A DNA stretch of 64,000 nucleotides from Burkholderiales bacterium RIFCSPHIGHO2_01_FULL_63_240 (GCA_001770725.1 MERU01000004.1:124001-188000), one strand, 5' to 3'; shown: positions 29,801 through 39,732, numbered from the stretch's first letter. Translations and numbers: made by a program. The notes: generated from the sequence alone by a model not told the origin.

Positions 29801-31191
29801 GCCTGGGCCTCATCCATCAGGCCCGCAACACCTTGCAGGACGTCCAGACCCTGCTGACGCTGATCCCGCAAGGCAAGGCTTTGTTCCAGGCGCTCGACGG
29901 CATCGTCGGCAACCCGGACGGCCTGGGTGACCTGCTGGGCAACCCGGCCGCGCTGGGCCCCAAGATCACGGCGCTCAAGAACGCCCTGGCCGATGTGCGC
30001 ACCACGCTGGCGGGCTTTCGCCTGCTCGAAGGCGCCGCGCGCAAGGCCGTGCTCGACGTGCTGCAGGCGCTGGTCGACATCCTTGACGTGGCCGACGACA
30101 TCCTGGAGGTGCTGGCCGGACTGCTGGGCGAAGAGCTCACCATCCGCTTCGACTGGAGCCCCGAGATCAAGCCCTGGGGCTTCGAGCCTGGCAAGCCGCT
30201 GTTCCGCCCGAACGACGCGCACGGCTTCGTCGTCGCCGTGGAGGCCAAGGTGCGCAAGGATGGCTCCAGCGCGCCCAAGATCAGCGTGGTCTGCGGTCTC
30301 AAGCACTTCGACCTCATCCTCATCAACCCGGCCGCCTTCCTGGAGCTGAACTTCGAGAAGATCGAGTTCAGCGTGGACACCGGCGCCAAGATGAACGTGG
30401 ACGTGCTGCTGTCGGACATCAAGTTCGTCGGTCCGCTGTCCTTCGTCGAAACGCTCAAAGACCTGATCCCGCTCGACGGGTTCTCCGACCCGCCCTACCT
30501 TGACATCACCGCCAAGGGCATCGATGCGGGCTTCTCGGTGGCCCTGCCCAACATCGCGGTGGGCATGTTCTCGATCAGCAACATCAGCCTGGGCGCGGGC
30601 TTCACGGTGCCCTTCATCGGTCAGCCGCTGTCGGTGCGCTTCAACTTCTGCACCCGCGAGCAGCCCTTCAACCTCACGGTGTCGATGTTCGGTGGTGGTG
30701 GCTTCTTCGGCGTCACCATCTCGCCAGACGGCGTGCAGATCCTGGAGGCCGCCTTCGAGTTCGGCGCCTCGGTGTCGATCGACTTCGGCGTGGCCTCGGG
30801 TGGCGTCGAGGTCATGGCCGGCATCTACTTCCGCATGGAACAGGACGCGGCCTCGCTGACCGGCTACTTCCGACTGGGCGGACACGTCAGCGTGCTGGGC
30901 CTGATCTCGGCTTCGCTGGAGCTCTACCTGGAACTGCGCTACGAGTTCGAGACCGGCAAGGCCATTGGCAAGGCACAGCTGACCATCGAAGTCGAGGTGT
31001 TCTTCTTCTCGGCCGACGTGACGATCACCTGCGAGCGCAAGTTCGCCGGCTCCAACGGCGACCCGACCTTCCGCCAGCTCGTGGGCTTCGATCCATCGCT
31101 GTCGTTGGCCGAAGAGCTTGCACAGATCAAGACCGGCCCGGCCGACGCCACCGACTACGCCTGGCGCGAGTACTGCGACGCCTTCGCCTGA
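26893..31191 (+). CDS. Giant protein A of a two-gene locus (1432 aa), function unknown
   Basis: I do not recognise this family. The product has no signal peptide or clear membrane helix and only seven cysteines. Residues 1-270 are proline-rich with short beta segments. About 277-640 looks like a folded beta domain set (IEMPWRLILSPHAGERF, TELWHTRLVAP, FPFGHRVSLIKVSERKF). About 835-1080 is helical and Ala/Leu/Gln-rich, with coiled-coil character. About 1090-1400 is a long series of alternating-hydrophobic beta strands with glycine turns (VSMFGGGGFFGVTIS, LTIEVEVFFFSADVTIT), like an elongated beta sheet or groove. Codon use equals that of core genes. The second giant gene follows after 42 bp on the same strand. 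Confidence 0.9.
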   Translation: MPKNPILPGKKLPGLLQPAGPIKPDLDIKLPPGVFVQSAVSSLFQPGRPGKPAVRPDDLLAVRFELVNLQVQAGTPPKVRKTASGDSFIVLHFPPQSIAEEVFFETAAPGMDVPDVPPQPPGVEPKHQPASTETPAEAPIRARVANESRVAFKVPNGFEAPYSIDGLLQACNQLGLNVPANALPRTRPLPVLPGFVKAADLAKLPKLQRARLALGTVRSRQLAISEGGQSAVVRARIGQFELGSTGLGSLKLGDIRGPVLPAARPKPAMPSARQTAIEMPWRLILSPHAGERFQHATGPVTSPLTGRTELWHTRLVAPAADGSVIQPPHLDPRRTVRAVWALTGEGSGTPMQSAFPSSTQLPDTGSPPSPFLATLDDFDRFQIAHLSSNFELSNYSPEPIDTHQLMLSSLGGWLDARGEWDPPGLSVEEWSHRASMGRDHYVRVVYKGFLFPFGHRVSLIKVSERKFHNGTQNTPKMEGNPAYLRQRMFIVVRERERTFVDEQLLKPDGSSFQRQFPFNSVRILTTVTPNLDKPNVGASVVNTKQGTPYGQKVFWPSVGGQPFAFRCVGTDIDGRKVSFELPLIFMDNSTASPRFRAKPTDKLLSPDYVTAELHAAQAAKSWQANPGRRRALLKGQRMALAPSLKPGDTMVEAVHMDIGVETLAKGLSSSPKLSSNGLRSYSEELKRPMFYPSVTEVEARIAALSQLTGSGATNVLSWNAHYLKQGFAGNVGEVFANVAGNAKLDFSSQGDRSGGFVMPNLSPKALTRASGPASLDPAKLVSGTNIGGTDLFPTSLSDLPLPLLFGCIPLGEVIQAVANLGNSPDKMPRFASEAATQLESFIGTMVRAFEMVRNLGGQGTSLGKAAVDVLRGILADLQAQAMSLAQAETQELRDAMAQLQATFDAVRAKLAAVVPDTPDGASSGTVLPSIDSLPSLASIQGPINNAISALDTVEDKLEDSPLPAGFKQGSLGLIHQARNTLQDVQTLLTLIPQGKALFQALDGIVGNPDGLGDLLGNPAALGPKITALKNALADVRTTLAGFRLLEGAARKAVLDVLQALVDILDVADDILEVLAGLLGEELTIRFDWSPEIKPWGFEPGKPLFRPNDAHGFVVAVEAKVRKDGSSAPKISVVCGLKHFDLILINPAAFLELNFEKIEFSVDTGAKMNVDVLLSDIKFVGPLSFVETLKDLIPLDGFSDPPYLDITAKGIDAGFSVALPNIAVGMFSISNISLGAGFTVPFIGQPLSVRFNFCTREQPFNLTVSMFGGGGFFGVTISPDGVQILEAAFEFGASVSIDFGVASGGVEVMAGIYFRMEQDAASLTGYFRLGGHVSVLGLISASLELYLELRYEFETGKAIGKAQLTIEVEVFFFSADVTITCERKFAGSNGDPTFRQLVGFDPSLSLAEELAQIKTGPADATDYAWREYCDAFA

Positions 31192-31233
31192 CCGCACCTC
31201 GCCCCAAGCACCCGTTTTCCTGGAGCCTGATTC

Positions 31234-34200
31234 ATGGCCAAACAATCCATCCTCTGGACCGTCCTGCCCTTCGGCCGCGTGGCCGACGGCCCGCAAGCCG
31301 GTTCGCTGCGCCTGTCCATCGTCGTCTCGCCCCGCCTGACGCCGCAAAACGCCGCCGAGCAGAAACTCGGTGCGGCTGGCTTCGCCGACTTCCACAACTG
31401 GCCCGAGACGCTTGAGCAAATCAAGCTTGGCCTGCGCATCGGCAACCAGACCGTGCCCGTCAAGCGCATCTCCAAGGCCGACCCGCAGCTGTGGCAGCAG
31501 ATCTTCGGCGCCGACACCCCGGTCGCCGGCTTCACCTTCCGGGACATGAGCCGGGTGAACCTGCGCTCCTTCCCCGTGCGCAACGTGCTGGGCTTCGTGC
31601 GCGAACACCATGGCCGCATCGCCCAGGCCAACCCGGTGGCACCACCGACGCTGCTGCCCTGGCGCGGCGCCGACCCGGCCCTCAAGGACATGCTCGGCAG
31701 CCTGGGCACGCGGGTAGAGAAAATCGACCTGGGCCACACCTCCATGGAGGTCATGCACCCGGGTTTCGATCGCTTCTTCGACGACGACAAGCAAAAGGCC
31801 CTCGAAGCCACCGTGGACCGGCTCGTCTTCAGCGACAGGGGGCGCTACCGGATTCCCGTCACCGGCATCGACGGCCAGACCACTGAGAAGCAGGTCGCGA
31901 CCATCCGCGCGCTGCCCTCGGACTGGCAGGACCCGGCCCTCGGTGGCCCAGACGCCGCGCTCATGAGCCAGTTCGCCAGCGCCGCCGAATACAGCTTTTA
32001 CCAGGCCAACCGCTTCTACCGCCGCCAGCCAGCCACCAAGGCCGAGCAGGCCATGCGCCGCCCGAACTTCGCCAACGTGCCCGCCGCGCCCAAGGCACCG
32101 GAGTTCGACTTCCACCGCCTCGTGGCCTCGCTGTCCGACATGCCGCAACTGCTGCGCAAGCTCGGCCTGATCATCGACGTGGTGCTGCCCGAAGGCAACC
32201 CCATTGCCCAGGCGCTGAAGAATCAGGCGCAGGCCGAGGGCACGGTGGGCGTCGAAGTGCTGGCGTGGGCGGGCCACGACCTGGGTGCCGACCGCTACCC
32301 TCGCACCGCCTGGCGCGCCACCGCGCGCCGCTTCGTCACCCGCGCGCGCACCAGCGACCAGAAAGACGGCCTGCTGGCCCTGGCCGGCACGGTCGATCCG
32401 ACGCTCACGCCCAAGGTCAAACAGCGCAGCGACTTCGACCTCTTCCAGGTGGACCCGGATGGCGCCGCGCTCAAGACGGTCGACTTCCTGCTCTCGGCCC
32501 AGAACCTGGTCGGCCGCAGCATCAAGCCCGGCAGCCACGGCGCCGTCACCTACACCACCGGCGACAAGCAGCCCGTGGCCGCGCTGCGCTCCGGCGGCCT
32601 CGGCGTCTCGCGCCACGGCCGCGCGGCCCAGGTGGCCATGTTGGCCGCCGCAGCCAAGCTCAAGAACGACGCCGCCCAGGTGTCCGCTGACGAGTCGCGC
32701 AAGGTCGTGCTGTTCGCCGAAGACGTGACCCGCGGCTACCGCATCGACGTCCACACCCGCGACCGCTGGCACAGCCTGTGCGCTCGCGAAGGCGACTACA
32801 CCCTGCAAGCCACTGGCGAGAAGATCGAACTCGAGCCCGATGAGGGCTACATCAAGGGCGCCTCGACGACCGGCGACGGCCAGGACGACCACTACCTGCA
32901 CGAGACCCTGTTTCGCTGGACGGGCTGGAGCCTGGTCGCGCCCCGTCCGGGCCGCACCATCCTGGCCGTCGACCAGCCGGGCAGCGGCCTGCAAGGCGAG
33001 ACCGTCACCGAGGTCGACGACCGTGCCGAAAAAGGCCACGGCGTGCTCGCCCAGTTCAAGGCGCAGAAGGGCACCCTGCCCCGCCTGCGCTTTGGCTGGA
33101 CCTACCGCTTCCGCGCTCGCATGGCCGACCTGGCCGGCAACAGCCTGGGCCTGGACGACCCCAGCCTGAAGGACGACAGCCAGGTCACCGAACCCGTGCC
33201 CTACCTGCGCTTCGAACCCGTTGACCCACCGGTGCTGGTTCACGCCCACCGCGTCAGCGAGGGCGAATCGCTCGAGCGCCTGGTGCTGCGCAGCAACCAC
33301 GACAGCACGCCCGCCGACTACCTGCAGTCGCCCGATTTCAAGACATCGACCCAGCAGCCACCTTCCGCCGACTTCGCCTACGTTGCCACCTGCGACCGCC
33401 ACGTGGTGCCGCCCAAGTCCTCGCAATTGCAGTGCGAGCAGCACGGCCTGTTCGACGAAGCCATGGGCAGCGGCGACCCGGTGCGCGTCAAGGCCGCCTA
33501 CGCGCTGGCCGGCCGCGAAGCGGGCACGCTCTACGACCAGACGGACGGCAGCGACATCGAACTCGTGACGCCCACGTCGGTGGCCGCATCGGCGCGCACC
33601 GACTCCGTCCCCCCGAAACTGCCCGACGCCGAGCACCCCACCGGTGAACGCCTGATCGGTGGCCAGTACATCGTCCACCACGAGCAGTTGGTGCAGACGC
33701 CTTACCTGCCCGACGGCGCAGCAGCGGGCCTGGCGATCACCGCGCTCACCCGTGGCGACATGCGCCGCATCGGCGTGATCGAGCCCGCCATCCTGGGTGA
33801 AGACGCCGCCATCGTGCTGGGCCCGCAGGAAGAGTTGGTGATCGTCGTCCGCCACGGCAAGAAGTGGCCCGACACCACCGGCCTGCGCATCGTCATGGCC
33901 GAGCGCCAGCCCGCCCCCCAGGTCGACGACAACACCGCTCAGGAAGAGCCCGTCACGGCCGCCGACCGCCCCGCGTGGGATGCGGACAAGCGGGTGCTGA
34001 CCCTCTTCGTGCGCAAGGGCCACATCGCGCGCCTGCGCTACGCCAGCCTGCTCGACAGGGAGTTCCTCTCGCACATGGGACTGCCCCTGTGGAGCAACAG
34101 CGGCGCCGAGTTCCAGAAGATCGCGCGCCGCGCCCTGCTGGGCCTGCACTGGATGGTCACGCCCCAGCGCGAGCTGACCCTGGTGCACGCCACGCAACAG

Positions 34201-35943
34201 CCCGTGTGCACGCCGCGCCTGCTGACGATCAGCGTGCAGCAACGCCAGCCCGGTGACACCTTCGCCGACCTGCAGGCTCGCGTGCAACTGCACGGCCCCA
34301 GCACCGGCAAGTTCGAGGTCGAGGCCGAGTGGGACGAATGGCTCGACGACCTCAACCAGCCCGGCCCCGTGCACCGCGTCATGAGCGGCCAGCTCGCCGA
34401 GATCCCGTTGGCCGACAACCACGAGAACCTTTTCAGCCTGTCTGCCGTTGCCGAGGCACAAAAGCCCCCCGCAGGCAACGCAGGCGGAGGCAAGGGTGAC
34501 CGCGCCCTGGGCAACCGCCACGAGTTCGGCGACCAGCGCTTCCGCCTGGTGCGCTACCGACTCAAGGGCACGACGCGCTTTCGCGAGTACCTGCCGCCCT
34601 CGCTGTACGCCCAGACCCCGCTGGTGACACGCACCGGCCCGCAGGCCTTGCCAACCCAGGCCAACGTTGGCGCGCCAGACGACGCAGGAGCGCCGGTGCT
34701 GTTCAACGTCGCGGGCAGCCAGCCCAACGGCGTCATCGTGCCGCACACCGGCATCCCCGACACGCCGCCGGTGATGTGCGTGCTGCCCACCATGAGCTGG
34801 CAGCGCCAGCTCGGCGCCGCTCGCACCGAGCAGCTCAGCACGCGCCTGGGCAACAGCCTGCGTGTCTACATCGACCGCCCCTGGTTCCAGACCGGCAACG
34901 GCGAGTTGCTCGGCGTGGTGCTGCACCCCAACGACAACGGCGCCTTCAACAAGCTCACCGAGGCCCAGGTGCCTTTCATCACGCAGTGGGGCCTGGACCC
35001 GTTGCACGACAGCGACCACCCCAAGGCCAATGCCAAGGCCACGGACTTCCCGGCCCGCGTGTTCGCCGAAAACGTGCCCCTGCTGGAAAACGGCCAGACG
35101 GTGACCGTGGTCGGCCACCGTGTGCAGTGGGACGCGCAGCGCAAGCTCTGGTTCGCCGACATCGAGATCGCCGCCGGCACCAGTTACATGCCCTTCGTGA
35201 GGCTGTCGGTCGTACGCTACCAGCCGCATTCGCTGCCGGGCCACAAGGTCTCGCGCACCGTGCTGACCGAGTTCACCCAGGTGCTGCCGCGCCGCAAGGC
35301 CGTGGTCAAGCGCGTGGGCCAGCGCGACTTCTCCGTCACCCTGCACGGCCCCGTGCCCGAGTACGGCCCGATCCGCCTGCTCAACGACTCGGCGCACATC
35401 GGCATCTCGCTGATCCCGCAGCCGGGCACCGAGATCGAAAGCGGCCGCAACCGGATCGAGTTGGTGCTGCAATCGCGTGACCCGCAGATCGACTCCGACC
35501 TGGCCTGGAGCGACGTCAAGGTGCTCGCCAGCGGCCTGGCCCTGCCGCCAGGCGCGACGGTCGACCGGGTGCCCGGCGGCGTGTTCGTGAGTCCCGCGGG
35601 CGCTGCGGCCAAGGCAGGCGACTCGGCCGCGATCAAAGTCAAGCCCGGCATCGTGCCCACGAACACCAAGCCCTTCACGGTGCTCGACCGCCTGGGCGAG
35701 GTGCAGCGCTTCGAGCGCGAGCTCAACGTCACCCTGCCTCCGGTCTTCGAGCTGTTCGACCCGGCCATCTGGCAGGGGCGCGCGAGCTTCTCCGCCACCG
35801 ACCCCACCCCCTACCGCCTGGTGGTGCGCGAATTCGAGCGCTACTACACCGACCGCACGATCCCTGAACGCCATGGCGACCGGGTGCTGCAGCGCCGAGT
35901 GGTCGAAGAGCGGCTGGTCTACACGGAGTTCTTCCCGATCTGA
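31234..35943 (+). CDS. Giant protein B of a two-gene locus (1569 aa), function unknown
   Basis: Also unrecognised. The product has no signal peptide, membrane helix, nucleotide-binding motif or protease motif that I can see. A beta-sandwich-like strand pattern resembling FN3/Ig repeats occurs at about residues 615-640 (TYRFRARMADLAGNSLG). Further beta-rich blocks include RGYRIDVHTRDRWHSL (about 505-520), GGQYIVHHEQLVQTPYL (about 810) and the C-terminal RLVVREFERYYTD. A Pro/Gln/Gly-rich linker lies near residue 1080. GGAG precedes the ATG. The gene ends at a strong terminator, so A and B form a unit. A large structural or scaffolding role is inference only. Confidence 0.9.
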   Translation: MAKQSILWTVLPFGRVADGPQAGSLRLSIVVSPRLTPQNAAEQKLGAAGFADFHNWPETLEQIKLGLRIGNQTVPVKRISKADPQLWQQIFGADTPVAGFTFRDMSRVNLRSFPVRNVLGFVREHHGRIAQANPVAPPTLLPWRGADPALKDMLGSLGTRVEKIDLGHTSMEVMHPGFDRFFDDDKQKALEATVDRLVFSDRGRYRIPVTGIDGQTTEKQVATIRALPSDWQDPALGGPDAALMSQFASAAEYSFYQANRFYRRQPATKAEQAMRRPNFANVPAAPKAPEFDFHRLVASLSDMPQLLRKLGLIIDVVLPEGNPIAQALKNQAQAEGTVGVEVLAWAGHDLGADRYPRTAWRATARRFVTRARTSDQKDGLLALAGTVDPTLTPKVKQRSDFDLFQVDPDGAALKTVDFLLSAQNLVGRSIKPGSHGAVTYTTGDKQPVAALRSGGLGVSRHGRAAQVAMLAAAAKLKNDAAQVSADESRKVVLFAEDVTRGYRIDVHTRDRWHSLCAREGDYTLQATGEKIELEPDEGYIKGASTTGDGQDDHYLHETLFRWTGWSLVAPRPGRTILAVDQPGSGLQGETVTEVDDRAEKGHGVLAQFKAQKGTLPRLRFGWTYRFRARMADLAGNSLGLDDPSLKDDSQVTEPVPYLRFEPVDPPVLVHAHRVSEGESLERLVLRSNHDSTPADYLQSPDFKTSTQQPPSADFAYVATCDRHVVPPKSSQLQCEQHGLFDEAMGSGDPVRVKAAYALAGREAGTLYDQTDGSDIELVTPTSVAASARTDSVPPKLPDAEHPTGERLIGGQYIVHHEQLVQTPYLPDGAAAGLAITALTRGDMRRIGVIEPAILGEDAAIVLGPQEELVIVVRHGKKWPDTTGLRIVMAERQPAPQVDDNTAQEEPVTAADRPAWDADKRVLTLFVRKGHIARLRYASLLDREFLSHMGLPLWSNSGAEFQKIARRALLGLHWMVTPQRELTLVHATQQPVCTPRLLTISVQQRQPGDTFADLQARVQLHGPSTGKFEVEAEWDEWLDDLNQPGPVHRVMSGQLAEIPLADNHENLFSLSAVAEAQKPPAGNAGGGKGDRALGNRHEFGDQRFRLVRYRLKGTTRFREYLPPSLYAQTPLVTRTGPQALPTQANVGAPDDAGAPVLFNVAGSQPNGVIVPHTGIPDTPPVMCVLPTMSWQRQLGAARTEQLSTRLGNSLRVYIDRPWFQTGNGELLGVVLHPNDNGAFNKLTEAQVPFITQWGLDPLHDSDHPKANAKATDFPARVFAENVPLLENGQTVTVVGHRVQWDAQRKLWFADIEIAAGTSYMPFVRLSVVRYQPHSLPGHKVSRTVLTEFTQVLPRRKAVVKRVGQRDFSVTLHGPVPEYGPIRLLNDSAHIGISLIPQPGTEIESGRNRIELVLQSRDPQIDSDLAWSDVKVLASGLALPPGATVDRVPGGVFVSPAGAAAKAGDSAAIKVKPGIVPTNTKPFTVLDRLGEVQRFERELNVTLPPVFELFDPAIWQGRASFSATDPTPYRLVVREFERYYTDRTIPERHGDRVLQRRVVEERLVYTEFFPI

Positions 35944-36005
35944 GTGCTTCAACAGGTCAGCAAAACCTTCCCCGGGCTTTCACCACACGAGAGATCGGGC
36001 CACCT

Positions 36006-36039
36006 CAACAGCCGGGATAATCCGGCTGTTGCCTTTTCT
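36006..36039 (+). terminator. Rho-independent terminator of the giant gene pair
   Basis: CAACAGCCGG pairs perfectly with CCGGCTGTTG (10-bp stem, 6-nt loop GATAAT), followed by CCTTTTCT. It lies 62 bp after the stop of giant gene B and 23 bp before thyA, separating the two units. Confidence 0.85.
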
Positions 36040-36062
36040 GGCGCCCCATCTCAGACCCCGAC

Positions 36063-36908
36063 GTGACCAGCTCCACCGCCCAGCGCCCCGTGCGCAGCCA
36101 GTACGAAGACTTCATGCGCCACGTGCACACCCATGGCGTGCTCAAGACCGACCGCACCGGCACCGGCACCCGCAGCGTCTTCGGTCACCAGATGCGTTTC
36201 GACCTGTCCGAGGGCTTCCCGCTGGTCACGACCAAGAAAGTGCACCTCAAGTCCATCATCGTGGAGCTGCTTTGGTTCCTGCGCGGCGACGACAACGTCA
36301 AGTGGCTGCAGGAGCGAGGCGTCACCATCTGGGACGAGTGGGCGCGTGAAGATGGCTCGCTCGGTCCTGTCTATGGCGTGCAGTGGCGCAACTGGCCCAA
36401 GCCCGACGGCACCCACGTCGACCAGATCTCCGAAGTCGTCAAGCAGCTCAAGACGAGCCCGGACTCGCGCCGCATCATCGTCAGCGCCTGGAACCCGGGC
36501 CTGATCGACCAGATGGCGCTGCCGCCCTGCCACGCCTTCTTCCAGTTCTACGTGGCCCCCCCGCAAAGCGAAGGCGCGAAACCGAAGCTCAGTTGCCAGC
36601 TGTACCAGCGCAGCGCGGACATCTTCCTGGGCGTGCCCTTCAACATCGCGTCCTACGCCCTGCTGACCCACATGCTGGCCCAGCAGTGCGACATGGACGT
36701 GGGCGACTTCGTCTGGACGGGCGGTGACTGCCACATCTACTCGAACCACACCGAGCAGGTCGAGCTGCAGCTCAGCCGCGCGCCGCACCCCTACCCGGTG
36801 CTCAACATCAAGCGCAAGCCGGCGTCGATCTTCGACTACGAATACGAAGACTTCGAGGTGCTCGAATACACCCACCACCCGGCCATCAAGGCCCCGGTGG
36901 CGGTCTGA
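36063..36908 (+). CDS. thyA: Thymidylate synthase ThyA
   Basis: Makes dTMP from dUMP with methylene-tetrahydrofolate, yielding dihydrofolate for FolA downstream. The 281-aa product has the catalytic [12 protein letters not shown] (Cys156), [31 protein letters not shown] and HIYSNH motifs. The start is GTG at 36063. It gives 12 residues before the conserved QYEDFM start region, and no ATG fits better. A strong terminator stands only 23 bp upstream, so the thyA promoter must be inside or right after it. Confidence 0.97.
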   Translation: MTSSTAQRPVRSQYEDFMRHVHTHGVLKTDRTGTGTRSVFGHQMRFDLSEGFPLVTTKKVHLKSIIVELLWFLRGDDNVKWLQERGVTIWDEWAREDGSLGPVYGVQWRNWPKPDGTHVDQISEVVKQLKTSPDSRRIIVSAWNPGLIDQMALPPCHAFFQFYVAPPQSEGAKPKLSCQLYQRSADIFLGVPFNIASYALLTHMLAQQCDMDVGDFVWTGGDCHIYSNHTEQVELQLSRAPHPYPVLNIKRKPASIFDYEYEDFEVLEYTHHPAIKAPVAV

Positions 36909-36921
36909 GGGCGCACGGCAG

Positions 36922-37407
36922 ATGTCCCGCACGCTCTCGCTCATCGCCGCCGTGGCCCGCAACGGCGCCATCGGCAAGGACAACGCCCTGCTGTGGCGCC
37001 TGCCCGAAGACCTGAAGTTCTTCAAGCGCACCACGCTGGGCTGCCCGGTCATCATGGGGCGCAAGACCTGGGACTCCATCGGCCGCCCGCTGCCGGGCCG
37101 GCGCAACATCGTCATCACCCGCAACACCGCCTGGCGGGCCGATGGCGCCGAGGTCTTCCATGACCTGGCCAGCGCCCTGGCCGCCACGGCCGACGTGCCC
37201 AAGGTGTTCGTCATCGGCGGCGGCGAGCTCTATGCCCAGGCCCTGCCCCTGGCCGACGAGCTGGTGCTGACCGAGGTCGATGCCGACTTCGAGGGCGACA
37301 CCTTCTTCCCGAAATGGGACCGCGGCGCCTTCACCGAAACCAGCCGGGAAAGCCACAAGGCCGACGCGGGTTGGGCTTACCACTTCGTCGTTCGGCAACG
37401 AAACTGA
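36922..37407 (+). CDS. folA: Dihydrofolate reductase FolA
   Basis: Regenerates tetrahydrofolate from the dihydrofolate released by ThyA; target of trimethoprim. The 161-aa product has the family blocks SLIAAVARNGAIGKDNALLW, LPEDLKFFKRTTLG, IMGRKTWDSIGRPLPGR and VIGGGELYAQALP. The ATG at 36922 lies 13 bp after the thyA stop, forming the common thyA-folA pair. Confidence 0.97.
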   Translation: MSRTLSLIAAVARNGAIGKDNALLWRLPEDLKFFKRTTLGCPVIMGRKTWDSIGRPLPGRRNIVITRNTAWRADGAEVFHDLASALAATADVPKVFVIGGGELYAQALPLADELVLTEVDADFEGDTFFPKWDRGAFTETSRESHKADAGWAYHFVVRQRN

Positions 37408-37426
37408 GCCCGTCCCACCTCTGGAG

Positions 37427-37534
37427 GTTTGCGGGGCAAGTCTGACGATTCGGTTTTATCGAACCATCAAGTCCACAAATTCGAATTCTCCTGCGGATTG
37501 ATTCCGCCGACAATGCTGGGTTTTGCCCGCAAAC
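37427..37534 (+). promoter_or_regulatory. Candidate structured 5' leader of terC
   Basis: GTTTGCGGGGCAA (37427-37439) can pair with TTGCCCGCAAAC (37523-37534) over 12 bp with one bulged G. Inside are two hairpins: GGTTT-TATC-GAACC (37452-37465) and GCGGA-TTGAT-TCCGC (37493-37507). Together they would form a three-way junction ending 28 nt before the terC ATG. I do not see the conserved loops of the yybP-ykoY manganese riboswitch that often precedes terC-type genes. Confidence 0.4.
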
Positions 37535-37562
37535 CGGCCTGCCACATCGAACGAATCAAGCC

Positions 37563-38315
<753 letters not shown>

Positions 38316-38351
38316 GCCTGCTGCAGAACAGCCCGCACCAGGCCAGGCGGT

Positions 38352-39527
38352 TCACGCCGCCCTCACCTCGGGGACCACGGGGGCCAGCACCGACACCACG
38401 CGGTTGCGGCCCTCGCTCTTGGCCTGGTACATGGCCTGGTCCGCACGTCCCAGCGCCACCTCGGGCGACTCGCCTGAACGCAACAGGGTGACCCCGATGC
38501 TCGCGGTCAGGGACACGTTCTCACCGGTCAAGCGCAGCGGGTGATCCACCAGCAGCTTGCGCAGGCGCTCGGCCACGCCCTGTGCCTGCTCGGCCGAAGT
38601 CCTGGGCAGCAGCACGGCGAACTCCTCGCCCCCCAACCTGCCCATGGTGTCCTGCACACGCATGCAGCGCTGGGCCACGGCAACGAAGTGCCTCAGGGCA
38701 TCATCGCCCGCGCTGTGCCCCCAGGTGTCGTTGATGCGCTTGAAGTGATCGAGGTCGATCAGCAGGATGGGCAAGGCCGGGCGCTCGGCACCGCCTTCGC
38801 TGAGCTGCTGCAGGCGATGCAGGAAGGCCCGCCGGCTGTGCACCCCGGTCAGCTCATCGCGGTCGACCAGCCTGCGCAACTCGCCATGCGAGTACTCGGC
38901 CACCAGCAACAGCACGCAAAAGGCCATCACGTTGAAGGCCACCGCCGACTCCAGCAGGATGAAGGGCGAGATGGACGTCATCCGCGCCAGGGTCATCGGC
39001 CCATGCAGGTCAAATGAAAACAGCCAGGGGCGCCCCAGCATGAACAAACCATGCAGCAAGCTGGCCGCCGCCAGCATGTAGCGAGCAGGGTACTGCCTGG
39101 GCCCACCCTTGGCCACGGCCTGGGCGGTCAAGACGAACAGCACGCCCAGGGACAGGCTGTGGACGAGGAAACGGGCGGAGAAATCGGGCCGCACGGTGGT
39201 GAAGAACACCGCCACCGAGGTCACGGCGGCGATCATCAAGGCGCCGATCCAGTGAGGTGGATGGGGCTCGCCCACGTGGCGCCGTGCGCCCACGTAGATG
39301 AAATAGCCCATGCCCAGCAAAAGCCCCTGAGCCACGGCCACTGACAACGCGTCTGGCAGACGCCCGCGGGTGAGCAACTCGAAACAGGCCAGAAAGCCCA
39401 GGCCATGCGCCAGGATCCACCAGGCCAGACCGGGTACGAGGCGGTTGATGCGCCAGACCGCCGCCATGACGAGCGACATCAGGCCCATCAGGATGGTCAT
39501 CAGGATCAGCAGGGTGGGACTGTGCAA
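38352..39527 (-). CDS. Membrane-bound diguanylate cyclase (GGDEF)
   Basis: Makes c-di-GMP from two GTP. About six or seven N-terminal membrane helices (to about residue 205) form a sensor with no recognised ligand. The GGDEF domain has RDELTGVHSRRAF, the active-site GGEEF (residues 299-303 from the TTG start) and an intact inhibitory-site RVQD (290-293) five residues before it, so it is likely active and product-inhibited. The start is uncertain: TTG at 39527 (keeps HSPTLLIL) or ATG at 39500. It is divergent from the response regulator gene. Confidence 0.88.
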   Translation of the reverse strand: MHSPTLLILMTILMGLMSLVMAAVWRINRLVPGLAWWILAHGLGFLACFELLTRGRLPDALSVAVAQGLLLGMGYFIYVGARRHVGEPHPPHWIGALMIAAVTSVAVFFTTVRPDFSARFLVHSLSLGVLFVLTAQAVAKGGPRQYPARYMLAAASLLHGLFMLGRPWLFSFDLHGPMTLARMTSISPFILLESAVAFNVMAFCVLLLVAEYSHGELRRLVDRDELTGVHSRRAFLHRLQQLSEGGAERPALPILLIDLDHFKRINDTWGHSAGDDALRHFVAVAQRCMRVQDTMGRLGGEEFAVLLPRTSAEQAQGVAERLRKLLVDHPLRLTGENVSLTASIGVTLLRSGESPEVALGRADQAMYQAKSEGRNRVVSVLAPVVPEVRAA

Positions 39528-39732
39528 GGGATCACCAGCAGGAGGACTTCGAACCTGGGCGCGGTCGGCGATTGTGTCACGCGGCCAGCGCACCAACCCA
39601 TCCGCGCTTATTCGTCCACCTGGTGAAAACCTTGAGCAATTTTTCGCGCAGCCATGCCTGCTCTCGGTATACCCGCGACCCGGCAAGGGCAACGCGTGAA
39701 ATTCCAAAGCGATGCGGGCAGACTGCCACGTC

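Noticed and set aside
26725..35952. A 3,075-codon open frame on the minus strand across both giant genes
   Set aside because: It is codon-for-codon antisense to genes A and B and stays open only because those genes never use TTA, CTA or TCA. Its product is low-complexity and rich in His, Gln, Val and Gly, with no family likeness.
37427..37534. yybP-ykoY manganese riboswitch before terC
   Set aside because: The expected conserved loop sequences are absent although a branched fold is possible, so I list it only as an unassigned leader.
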